64,000 bases of DNA from Channallabes apus. Lineage: Eukaryota; Chordata; Actinopteri; Siluriformes; Clariidae. Shown piece after piece: positions 1-12,100 of the stretch; within the stretch, counting starts at the first letter, position 1; every line of letters starts with the position of its first letter. The notes under the pieces are model-generated. The model did not search any database. It was not told the origin of the DNA and saw nothing but the letters and a program-made list of their open reading frames with translations. The DNA is taken from positions 29,636,151 to 29,700,150 of the forward strand of contig CM060118.1 in assembly GCA_030522415.1 (NCBI GenBank). Reading direction: 5' to 3'. The translations under genes were made by a program, and so were the position numbers.

Positions 1-620
1 GTCTGATGCATCTGTGCACTGTGGCAGGTCCAGAGAACCTGCTCCAGCAGTGCACATCCACCACACACACACACACACACGCAAAAGCTAATAAAACCTC
101 TGTGCTGCCAACAGCCAGGATGGTCAGCGGCTTAACCTCGGTGATCTTCAACAGGACATTTTGTCACCGGTGTGAGAGCAAGTAAAGAGCATTTAAAGGA
201 CAGAGTCGCCTGCTTCACTACTGCTCCCGCACAGACTACCCGCTGGGCGAACAAGCCTCAGTTTAACACTGATAAATAATTCAAACCGAGCACTGCGCTG
301 GGTAAAAACCAACAAGTCTATAAGACGAAACTGAATTTGTTTAACAAAATAACGATTCCACGGTTTGAACAACATACACTGTTTGAATTATATTGTAGCT
401 GTGAAAAATGACATGGACACTGAAAAGCTGAAAGTCATAATGACCGACTGTAGATCAAATGTAGTGGGATCAGAGTGCAGCTTCTCATTTGTTTATCAGT
501 TCAACACATTGGACATCGTTAGGACGTGATGCAACATGAATCCTGATGTAAATGAGTCTGTAGAAGGAGGAAAAAAAAAAAAAGACCTGAAAAGTCTATG
601 TTCTTAAGCAGGTGACAGAA

Positions 621-655
<35 letters not shown>

Positions 656-1190
656 AATACAATTTGACTGAATTGTTTAAATCAGGATTTGGATGTACAG
701 TATTAAGAGACGTGTGCCATCAATGTGTCCTGAATTATGTTGAACGAATTCAATGTGATGGTCTGATTCACCCCATGTTAAGCAATTTCCCTCCAGGATT
801 AATAAAGTTCCTTAATTAATAAAGAATCTTTGAATCTTGAAAGGTTCAGATTTAGTGACGTGTTAAAGGAGTCGTTTGCATATTTCAGCCTTCTGGGATA
901 CCAACGTTATAAATTAGTTATAATATAATAATACTAATAACACTAATAGGAAGCAAATGATATACTTTGAATCTAAACATAAAAACTGGAATAAAGTGAA
1001 TGCAAGAAGTTGTTGAAATTAGAAACTTTTGAATCTGGGAATGTCTCAGATATGTGCAGAAATGAGCGAGTAGATGTGTTTTTATCTCTAATGATGAAAA
1101 AAATAAATCACTTATACACACGTATGGACATAATCACTTAACGTAAAAAAAAAAAAAATTATTACTTTTTATTTGATCTTATGTTCAGTA
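1..1190. other. Left-edge non-coding DNA (SDCCAG8 intron, expected)
   Basis: Contains a CA run (61-80), the ATT run and poly-A stretches. I looked on the minus strand for the next SDCCAG8 exon (QEKD..QQ-type) and found none. Confidence 0.6.
623..653. repeat. (ATT)n microsatellite
   Basis: Ten ATT units. Similar trinucleotide runs at 4517-4536 and 59886-59915 (AAT). Confidence 0.9.
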
Positions 1191-1194
1191 CACT

Positions 1195-1711
1195 AACCAT
1201 AACATTATGACCACCATCAGGAGAACTGATCAACTCTGATCACCAATAAACTGGTAGTGATAGGACCATGGGCACCCCAGGTTCATGCATACCTGCGGGG
1301 ACCAAAGGCCAGCCCATCTGGTCCGATCCCACAGAAAATCCCACAGAAATGCAGCTTTGAAAATAAAAAGTCATTGCTGGCCATGATACAAAGGCACCAG
1401 AACCCCCACAGCACCAAAGCCCGCTGCGCATGGGATCCATCAGGCAAAAAGCCCAAGGTTGCCGACCCGGCCGCCAAACTCGCCAAATCCCATTCTGATT
1501 GAGCGCTTGCGGGATGAACCAGACAAACAAGTCCGATCCACAGAGGCTCCACCCAACAACCCAGAGCGCCCGAAGGATGCGTTACCAAACACCCGGTGCC
1601 AGACACCACAGACCTACGGGGCCAGGGCAACCCCGGGGGCACTAGGGGAACGCAAAACCTACAGTGAGTCATTATATCGCTAATGGTTTTAGTGTTATGG
1701 CTGATCGATGT
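1195..1711 (+). mobile_element. Deletion derivative of a teleost Tc1-like family
   Basis: Begins CCATAACATTATGACCACC, ends AGTGTTATGGCTGATCG, the typical ends of this fish family. A remnant DKQVRSTEAPPNN of the transposase C-terminus is readable near 1.52 kb; most of the coding part is missing. Confidence 0.8.
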
Positions 1712-1714
1712 ACA

Positions 1715-2160
1715 GTACAGAGGTGTTTGTTCAAGATGAAATCAAGTATAGTCTCCCAAACCTACCTCACCAAATGTAAACAAATGGTCCAAATTATAAC
1801 CTTCCCTGCACAGCATGTTTTCCTACAGTACCTCATAAACAATATACGAGCGCGTCGTAATACTCGCTCATTCCTCTGGTGAACAGATGCCGACCGTCCT
1901 CTGCAGCTGTGCAGCTGTCGCGCATTCTACCTCTTGAGAAACAGAGGCTGGAAATTTATCCACTCCCACTGAGGATGCTTCGCTGCCTTGCGTCACTGTT
2001 GGCCGATACAATAATCAAGGTGGTGGGTGAGGGAATGAAACCTACAGACAGGTTTCACACAAACGCTCGATCCATCAGCGCAGTAGCACAGCACGCGTGG
2101 GCTTTAACGGGCGAATGTCTGCACTAAATTGCTCCGAACTCATGACCTTTGTCTCTTGTA

Positions 2161-2202
<42 letters not shown>

Positions 2203-2957
2203 AGTGACAGGGTCAAGGAGAAGTATCCCTCATGCCTCTCTGCATTAGAGATTCATCCATCAGAGGGCGAAGTGATGCACAGGTTCATCAGTCAAAAACT
2301 ACCAACACAGGTTGCAGGAACACTTTCTGTCATGCCACATGTTTGAAGGGGAAAAAAAACCCTGTATGTCTGGTGATATAACATGCCCTCATGAGCTTGG
2401 CACACCCATTAATGTTAATGTAATTTAGTAAATGTGTAAATTGATGCTTTGGTTACACTAGCTGTTGTGAATTGAAAGCGGTGGTGTAAAATCAAACTTC
2501 TTTAACATGAGTTAATACTTCCCTTTTTTTTTTTTTTTTCCTCCTAAAGGGAAACCATATCGGGATCATTTCGGAGTAAATAGTGAAACAGATTTCTCTA
2601 ATAAACAGCCTCTCTCCAAACACAGCCGTTACTGGAACGCCGCGCTCAAATCCTTACGGCTCCTCCAAAGAGTTTTGAGGATCAGCGCTAAGCCTGATTC
2701 GGAAACAACCCTCAAAGTCTCTTGATCGTTGCTGATGACTTTTAAAACCGACTGACGCGGAGCGCAGCACTGTGGGGTGACGTTATAGGGAGGGTCAGCG
2801 TGTGCCCGCTCTCTCCAGACCTGTTCCCCTGGCACACGGTGTACTGTGGCGTTTTAATAAAGTGCGGGTGCCTTCCAGCCGGGCCGCTGGCACTGCACTG
2901 AGCGCAGCGTGCGGACGGGCGCAGTGTTGTGGCATGTAATAGGATTAAGGGGGTTAC
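1715..2957. other. Non-coding, probable SDCCAG8 intron 13
   Basis: GA microsatellite and a poly-T run only; no further exon recognisable on the minus strand. Confidence 0.6.
2164..2200. repeat. (GA)n microsatellite
   Basis: Uninterrupted GA run in the sequence right of SDCCAG8 exon 13. Confidence 0.9.
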
Positions 2958-3100
2958 CTGGTGAGGTGCAGTTGGCGCTGGGCGCGGTTCAGCCCCTCTG
3001 CCAGGCCGGCTGCCTCCGTCCGAGCTCGGCCCTCTGCCCTCTGGGCCTCCTCCAAACGCTGCTGGCTGCCACTCAGCTCTGCACCCAGCTTCTGCACTTC
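2958..3100 (-). CDS. sdccag8: SDCCAG8 coding exon 13 (last one in window)
   Basis: 143 nt (res 478-524 plus 2 nt). It encodes EVQKLGAELSGSQQRLEEAQ and ends QRQLHLT with a split Arg codon, matching human SEHQLHLTR. The donor is GTAACC. The polypyrimidine tract before its acceptor is a (TC)n microsatellite. The next exons lie beyond the left edge. Confidence 0.93.
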
Positions 3101-3107
3101 CTGAAAC

Positions 3108-3144
<37 letters not shown>

Positions 3145-6100
3145 GGGGGGGGGAGTTGGTAGCAAGTAGACATTAATACATTCATGTATTTGTTACTATC
3201 CTCTCATTTTATTCAACACGTACTGTTTATTTTAGTAAGCCTGTCCCCTGTTATAAATGTGCCAGCACAAATTACACGATTTGTATCCACATTTAATTTC
3301 AACTCTGAACCCAGGCCGTCTCTTACCTGTTGTGCTAACTCGAGCTGCCGGCCCAGTTTAGAGCAGGAGTCCCGTAATTCCCTCTCAGCCTCTTCTCTCT
3401 TAAGCTGGGCCTGGCTCACCTGGTAGCGCAGCTCCCCACACACCTAGCACAGAGTGCCATACGCTGTATGATACCACTGTTACACCCATGCTGTCATCCC
3501 TGCAACATTCTTATTCCGTTAAAGTTATCAGATCTCCAGGGTTAAATTCTACAGATCAAGTCCAAATATCAAATGAGTAAGAGGACACTCTCACTGCTCT
3601 ACACAATCCCACTCAATAAGTGCAGGAAAGAAGTCTGGCCATTTACATAGCTCTACTGCCATCTGGTGGTCATTTACTTATATTACAGTTCATTTTCACC
3701 TGCAATTAAAAAATATATAGGGGAAAAAAACTATAATACAATTTAACTGTTGCTCATTTAAGAATTACAACATTCTGTATAAACCAGAACGGATGTGGTA
3801 CAGTATTAAAAAAAAAAAAAAAAAAAAAACAGCAATTTTTAATGCATTCTGTACCCTGCTGTTGTCAGTCTCCTGAGCGGTGAGTTTCTTAAAGGCCTCC
3901 TCTAGCTGAGTGTTGAGGGAGTTCCTTTCTCGGTCTCCTCGATCCAAAAGTCCCTCCAGCTCGGCCACTCTGCATGTCAAGGAGGTCACCTGGAACATAA
4001 AGTGTGCTTTACCAGTACTGCTGAGGGGTTGGGGGGGGGGGATAATAAATTGATATAACGCCAGATATTTTGCTAAAATAAGTAATACAGTAAAAAAAAA
4101 AAAACAGAAAACAAGGAACAATTTACTAATCATTTTATTCTGATTTATTATGCATTAAAGCATTATTATGTATAATCTTTCTAGCCACTAGAGGGCACCA
4201 AATACAGCTTTTTTTCTCTTCAAAACCTAGTATCCATTTACCTTTATTATGTATCCTTGTGTTAAAATAAATAGTTTATATGGTTCTAACATTCAGAGAT
4301 TAACATAGTTTATATGTATGCATACAAAAAAATTTCCAGAAGAATCCAACTCCAAACTGAGATAATGAATAATAAACCCCATGTAGTCCCGTGTAGAATA
4401 ACGCTTTCAAAGCAAATTCAAATAAAAAATTTTTTGTCACACACAAAGTCATACACAGTATGATGTGCAGTAAAATGCTTATACAACCGCCTGTGACCTT
4501 AAAAACTATTGTGCATAATAATAATAATAATAATAATATATAAAATATAGGAAACTTTAGCTATAGAAAATATAGCTAAAGAAGATAAGAACAAAATATA
4601 AAATATATAAAAGAAACTTTGCTGTACAAATATTTAAATAGTATATTTAAATTAGTGGTGGAAACTGAAATAGAATTTAAATAGAAATGCCCGGGGAGTG
4701 TGAAAATGTGCATGAATGTGTATATGCAATATCCATAAATGTGCAAAAATGAAATAGAAATGTCCAGTGTGTGTGAAAATGTTGAATGTGCAGATGTAAA
4801 TTAAAGTGTTTTAATTACTTTCTAATTCTAATGACTGCTTAAATAATCTTTGAAGTATTAGATCTAGCCTTCTACTACTGTGGTCTTGTTTAATCTTTTT
4901 TGACCATTTTTAGGAAATTTACAAAGGCATCCCCCGTAAACTTAGTAAATGTTAGTTAACTTGTTTTTATTTTAGACTTGTCCTTAAGCTTAACCGTAAG
5001 GCAATCATACTGTACATTAATAAGATTTTTTTTTTTTCACATTATCAGAAAATAAATTAAAAAAGCCTTTTTATTTAACTAACCTTAACAGTAATTTAGG
5101 GGAAGCAGGAACAATAGTTCAGTTGAGGCTAACTTAGGATAACTAAGGCTAGAGGTATGATTGGGATACTGGAGAGTTCGGAACATATTCATGTCTAAGG
5201 TACTGGTGGCTCAGTGGTAGGTGTTTCGCCTGCCATTCGGAAGGCCCGGGTTCGATTCCCACCCAGTGGCCAAACCCCAGCCACTAGATGCAGTGCCGGT
5301 CCCAAGCCCGGATACAATGGGAGGGTTGAATGTAAAACCTGCGCCAAGCTTGTACTGTATGTGCGGACCAGATGGTCTGCTGTGGCGACCCATTGCTGGG
5401 AGCAGCCGAAAGACCAACAACAGAACATATTCATGTCCATCATTTTTATTTAAAAAAAACATTTTTTTTAAATTAATCTTGGCATATTCTGGAGGGGCAA
5501 CGTTTTGATGGAGGTGTGCGTAAAAAAAAGCCAGGACTACATTTGCAAGAATGATTTGCTGTGAGTACTGACCATCTGAGCGAGTTCCTCTTTCTCCCTT
5601 TTGCTCTCGGAGCGGGCCGCATTCCTCGCCTGAGAGATCTTCTCCTGCTCTGAAGCAAGTTCCTTCTCCAGTCTTTCCCTCTGCCTAGCAAGCTCAGCCA
5701 GGACATGCTCGCACTGTACTACTGCCTGAGGAAACACGGGAAAAGAAAGAGATATTTAAAGAGATATTATACGCATTTAACATTTAGAACACCAGGCGTT
5801 AAAGTGACCTTTTTTGGGGTATAATGTTGGCTGTTGTGCAACGTTAAGTATTGAGTTTTCTTATATATCTAGATATCAGCCTACAGCACATAGCTCTGCA
5901 CTGTGGGAGGAGAACCCTGGGGAAACCCACCAAGCACAGAGAGAACTTGCAAACTCCATGAACACAGACAGGTGGCGAGATTTGGACCTCCAACCCTGCA
6001 GGTACGAGGCAAGAGTGCTGAAATCTGAGCCACGGCGCCCCTTCAGTAGTGCATATTATAGAGAACATTTCAGATTTTCATAGAACACACTGTCATGTAC

Positions 6101-9100
6101 AGTAGGTGGCACTGTGACTAAGTGGTTAGCACCGTCACCCTACACCTCCAGAGTCGGGGTTTGATTTATGGAGTTTGCATGTTCTCCCTGCGCTTGATGG
6201 GTTTCCTCCAGGTACTCCGGTTTCCTCCTACAGTCCAAAATCCTGCAGTTCAGTCTGACTGCCATTCCAAAAGAGGCCATCAGTTTGACATATGGTTAAA
6301 AATAGACTCATTTCTTCGTGTTGCTATGGCACATGACCTTCCAACAACTTTATCACGAAGTGAGGCTTTACTGTTCTTCCATGATATTAGGTGTGCATGT
6401 TCTCACCTTGGTCTTCTCCAGGTTAGCCTCCTCTGCCATCTCCACAGCCTGTTTGACCTGATGATAAGCAGCCCACTCCCTCTGCTGCGCCTCGCTCTGA
6501 CTGGTCCTCAGAGAGCACAGCGCCGTCATCAGCTCGTCTCGCTCTCTATCCACGAGCGTACAGAAACACACGGACCCGACAAAGGAGGATTTTCAAGGAC
6601 GTTAAATAAAGAACATCTGGGTTAGCAGTCATTCTCATTCAAACTAAATGAAGGCAATCTGTTTGTTCACTAAACAGAAAACTGCTAAGCGTTCTTAGTT
6701 TGACTCCTTTTAGAGACAGACGACTCTACTGTCATATAATCAATAAATCGACTGATCTACTGCATAAAGAAAATCTATATCAGCCCTTCCTTTAACCTTA
6801 CTGTGAGCTTAAATAATTGATTAGGAAGAACCAAAACAAGCAATAGATAAATCAACCATATGTACTGCTGTTAATGCACTTTCTATTAACTTCAGAGCAG
6901 CTGGCAGTCATTAAATCTACAGGGCATTGCTATAGTAATTATTCCTATGTGCACACAACTTGCACTGATCTACTGTGGCTTGCAGAAGTATTCAAGCCTC
7001 TTGTATTCAAGCCTTGCTTCATAAGATTTATCCGAATAACTAATTACTAGGGGTACTTGAACTGATGGGATTCCTTGTGAATGAAGGTGTAAACCCGATT
7101 GACATTCACAGAAGATTTGAAGCACAGTACGGTGGATTCAGTAAAAAATTGGGATGGTGCAAACGTTTTAAAGAAGGCCGTACACCCGCGGATGATGAAT
7201 GATCCCGGCCGAGGTGGCTCAGAGTCCACTTGTAGTCGTAAACATTCTGTGAGCGGAAAGCAAGATCCTTAAAAATCAACAGATAACTCATGAGAAAGAT
7301 TCATCTGTCTGCGGGAAGTGTACACACAATCACTCATGAACACCACTGACACATTACAGGAACTCAGTTGGGAGTTATTGCCACATTCCCCATACAATCC
7401 TGACCTCGCTCCAAGCCATTTCCACACGTTTGGGCCATTAAGGGAATTCCTGGGAGGCCAGCAATATTAACATGAAGCATGCCGTCTGATCATGGCTCTG
7501 ACATACTGAGAAAACTTTCTATCTTGATGATATCCATGCACTAGTGATATGCTGGAGTGCATTAGTGGAGCAATGGATTATATAGAGGAATAAAGGAAGT
7601 TTTTACACTCACAACTGTCTTCAATTATTCTGCACAACCAGAAGTCTGGGTTTGATGTGAACACACCTCGTATATACACATAATTCTCCTGCCAGTATTT
7701 TTATTGCAAGCTCATGTTCTTTTACAGTACATTGTCAAAGTCATACTCAATTATTGGTAAGAAAGAAAAAAATGCTGCTATAATTCCAAAGACCTTCACC
7801 TGTTAAATACGAAATCATCTTATATTCTCTGAACAAAAAATACTACAGTATATTTCCATGGGCGAGATGGTCAAAGTGTTGAAATAAAGACTAAGGAGCA
7901 TTTTAGAAGAGTTAAAGATAACACATTCCATAAATTGTAAGATTATATAACTTGAATATGGAGTTTAATGTAATAGCCAAGTAGCTGGACAACACAGTAA
8001 GCACTGCTACTGTAGATTGAAGAGGAAGAATCATAACACCACCAAAACACTGCAATACCTCAAATACAAGATGGAGCCTTGTGGAACGAGCCACAGTGAG
8101 ACTAAGAGTGCAGTGCGTGAGCTTGGAGTGAAAGTGCACCAGACAACCATTTTAATAGCTCTGCTATTCAAACAGAACTGAGAATGACTTGAAAGAAACC
8201 ACAGCCCATGAAGAGCCGTTATAAAAGCATGAGAATTACCAGGTCTATATTTCCATAGTGATGCCAGAATCGTTTTTTTTTTTCATGTACTGTACATTTT
8301 ATTGACTTATGTTTGCATTTGAACTGGCAAAACGGTGCCATTCACTTATAATCCTCCAGGTGGTGCACTCTAAACTATTCGCACACGGGCAGCACATTAT
8401 CCTGTGTCGTAGGAGCAAATTATTTGCAAAGTTCGTTTCGAATTGTAACAATGTGATATTGGACAATGAAACGGAAACACTGGCCAATTTAGTGTTGGAG
8501 GTTTCATGGCTAAATCTGACCAGCAGAATTAAATGTGCACCTCAACTCTCCCGTTTCCACCAAAACTGTTCGTCGGAAGCTCCAAAGGGTCAATGTACAT
8601 GGTCGGGCTGCTATAGCTGAACCTTTGTTCACTTGTGCTCAATGGTGGCATCAGCGAAAATCTTGACCTGTGGACAATGAGAAACATGTATTCTTCTCCG
8701 ATGAGTCCGTCTTCACCGTCTTTCCCACATCCGGGAGAGTTACGGTGTGGAGAAGCCCCAAAGAAACGTACCACCCAGACTGTTGCATGCCCAGAGTGAA
8801 GCATGCGGGTGGATCAGTGATTGTTTGGGCGCGTCATTGTCAAGGACTATCGAACCATACAGGAGGATAATGTGCACCCAGTGGTTCAAATATTGTATCC
8901 TGAAGGCGGTGCCGTGTGTCAGGATGATAATGCACCAATACAAAGTGGTTTGGATGAACATCTCCCATGGCCTGCACAGTCACCAGATCTAAATTATACT
9001 GAGCCACTTTGGGGTGTTTTGGAGGAGTGAGTCAGGAAACGTTTTCCTCCACCAACATCACATAGTGACCTGGCCACTATTCTGCAAGAAGAATGGCTCA

Positions 9101-12100
9101 AAATCCCTCTGGCCACTATGCAGGGCTTGTATCCCTCATTCCCAAGACGAACCGATGCTGTATTTGCTGCAAAAGGAGGCCCTACACCATACTAATGAAT
9201 TGTGGTCTAAAACCAGGCGTGGTCTAAAACAAGTTTCATTGTCCAACCCTTGTATGTATTGTGACAAAATCATATCGGCTGGTCCCTGGAGATTCCCATC
9301 CCTAAATCCAACCTGTCTGAAGAACCTAGAGCAAATCTGCAAGGAAGAATGTGTGGAATTGTCTCGCAAACAGCATGCAAAGCCATTAGTCATCTGAAGG
9401 AGCAGAAATAATTTTCAGCTTTTAATAATTTTTTTTTTAATCTGCTGACAAATTTTGACTTTAAGAGCATATTTAGCTTTGAGATTAAGGACAGTAGAAG
9501 ACTCTGTACAAGGAAAGCATCCCACTCACTTGGTGAGTCGTTCGATGGCCTGGACGTGAATGTTGGAGTGTGTTTCTGCTAGTACAGCTTCATGCTGAGC
9601 GCATTTCAGACACAAACCTCCGACACGCTGACCAGCCCCCGATACACTTGCCATTGCTTCCTTATGCCTCAGGCGGTCCTTCAGGTCCTCGCAATCTGTC
9701 TGGGAACCCACCAGCTCCTTCCTAAACACACAAGTCAGGGCTGGTTTATTGCAGAATAATCCAATTTGGATTTTGCAGTTTGGATCATGACTGCCTCAAG
9801 AGCATTAAAGCACTTACTTCAGTGAAACTACCTGAGCTTCTAGCGTCTCAGTCTGTGCTTGGTACAAACATTTTAGCTGCTCCTGAAACAGTAAGAGTAA
9901 CCCAATATGGATTATTGCAAATAAATAGAGAAATATGGGCTCTTTACTGTAGATGTTCTATTCTTAAAATACGGTATGTTTAATATCACTCTTATATAAC
10001 TTTTCTTAAGCATCAGCAACATACCAGCTCTTTTTCCCATTTCTTCTCTTCTGTTTTTTGAATTAAATCCCGTCTTGGTTTTGCTGCTGGTGTTGAGGTC
10101 ATTTTATCTACTGATGTTTCAGCATTTACCTGAAAATAACCACATGGAAAAATTAAGTTCATATTTAAAATACTTGTGTACTTATATAAATACTTGTAAT
10201 TATTTATTAATCCTGGACAGGAATTTAAACCCATTTCCAAAAGTCAAATACCGTGCCATCCATGAGCGTATATTCCCTCAGAGTGTCTTCGACCATCTTT
10301 GCCTTAAGCTCCTCATGCAGTTTTTCATTCTCTACGACTACTACTCTAATTCGCTGCTTTATCGTGAGCAGCTCTTCCTTTAAAAGGAAAAACAAACTCT
10401 AAATAATGCATATACACAAGTAATATTTCATTAATAATGTAAGTAAATGTAGTTACATATTTGTGAGTTCCATATGTTTCTCCATTGTACATATAGCAAT
10501 AATATTTACACTGGCATTTTAACCGGAAACACATCCTGTTAAGGAAGAACAGAATTCATCAGGTAAGGCGACAGACCTTGCAGAACTTGACCTCAGCCTC
10601 AAGGTGCTGGATGTACTCAGACTGGTTGTGAATGATGGGAACCAGATCCTGGACTGGAGGTAAACTTCCACCATCTTCATCTCCCTGTCGCTGAAAGACA
10701 AAATAGATCAAATGAATTACTTACTCATTATCTTCTATACTGCTTTATCCTGTATTCAGGGTCGCGGGGACCTGGAGCCTATCCCAGGAGACTTGGGGCA
10801 CAAGGCAGGGGGTACACCCTGGACAGTGTGCCAATCCATCGCAGGGCACACACACACACATACTCACACAATCATACACTACAGGCAATTTGGGAACGTC
10901 AATTAACCTAACCTGCAGTGGGGCAAAAAAGTATTTAGTTCTAATTAAATTAATTCTAATTAATTTCTAATTTCCTTCTTAAATAGCTGAAAAAGTTAAA
11001 TGCTGGTTCAGATAGAAGCCACAGGTATTGCAGTTCATCAGAACTGGATCACGGAGGTGGCCTGGTCTGATAAATCACCTTTTCTTTCATGTGATTGACT
11101 GGGTCCCTGTGCATCCCTTACCAGGGGAAGAGATGACACCAGAATGTACTAAGGAAAGAGGTGAGGAGGAGGCAGTGTGAGGTTCTGGTGGGAAACATTG
11201 GTTCCTGTCATTCATGTGGATGTTACATTAATATGTTACACCTGCGTTAACATTGTTGCTGACCAATAAAAACAGTATTTCCTGAAAGCAGTTAAAAATG
11301 CTTCAAGAATAGTTTGAGCAACACACAACAAATTTGATATGTGCAAGTTACATGGGCAACTTTAGAAGAAAAAAATTGTCAGCAAAAGACTTGACAGCGG
11401 GGGCATCTTCCAGCAGGTCAACAGCCCTAAACATACAGCCAGAGCTACAATGGAATGGTTTATATCAAAGCATATGCAAGTGTTAAAATGGCCCGTCAAA
11501 GTCCAGACCTAAATCCAATTGAGAATCTGTGGCAAGACTTGAAAGTAGCTGTTGACGATCTCCATCCAATCTGACTGAGATTGAACAAGAAGAATGGGCA
11601 AACATTTCACTCTCTAGATGTTCAAAGCCGGTAGAGACCCCAAAAGGCTTGCAGCTATAAATGCAGCAAAAGGTGGTTTTACTATAAAATATTGACCATT
11701 TTTCATTTTCCTTCCACGGCACAATTATGTGCCACTTTGTGTTGGTCGACATAAAATCCCCCAAAAATACATTTTATGTTTGGTTGTAAAATACATTAGT
11801 TTGTGGTTGCAACGTGACAAAATGTGAAAAAGTTTAAGGGGTATGAATACTTTTGCAAGGCACTGAATAATTCCTGTTGCTTTAGTCCAGTGGTTCTCAA
11901 AGTGTGGGGCGCGCCCCACTAGTGGGGAATACAGACATGACAGGTGGGGCGCAATGAACGGGAGGAAAAACAGGAAAGTACCTATTCTAATTCATGCTTT
12001 TCTTTATTGATAATGAAGAGCGTACGCTCAAAACTAAACAATCACACACAAATAAATGGATCATTAATACAAGTAAATTTAAAATAACATCAGTTGTGGG

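Noticed and set aside
2629..2835. 68-residue minus-strand frame as an additional SDCCAG8 exon
   Set aside because: Sequence does not resemble any SDCCAG8 region and the phase does not fit the exon 13 exit.
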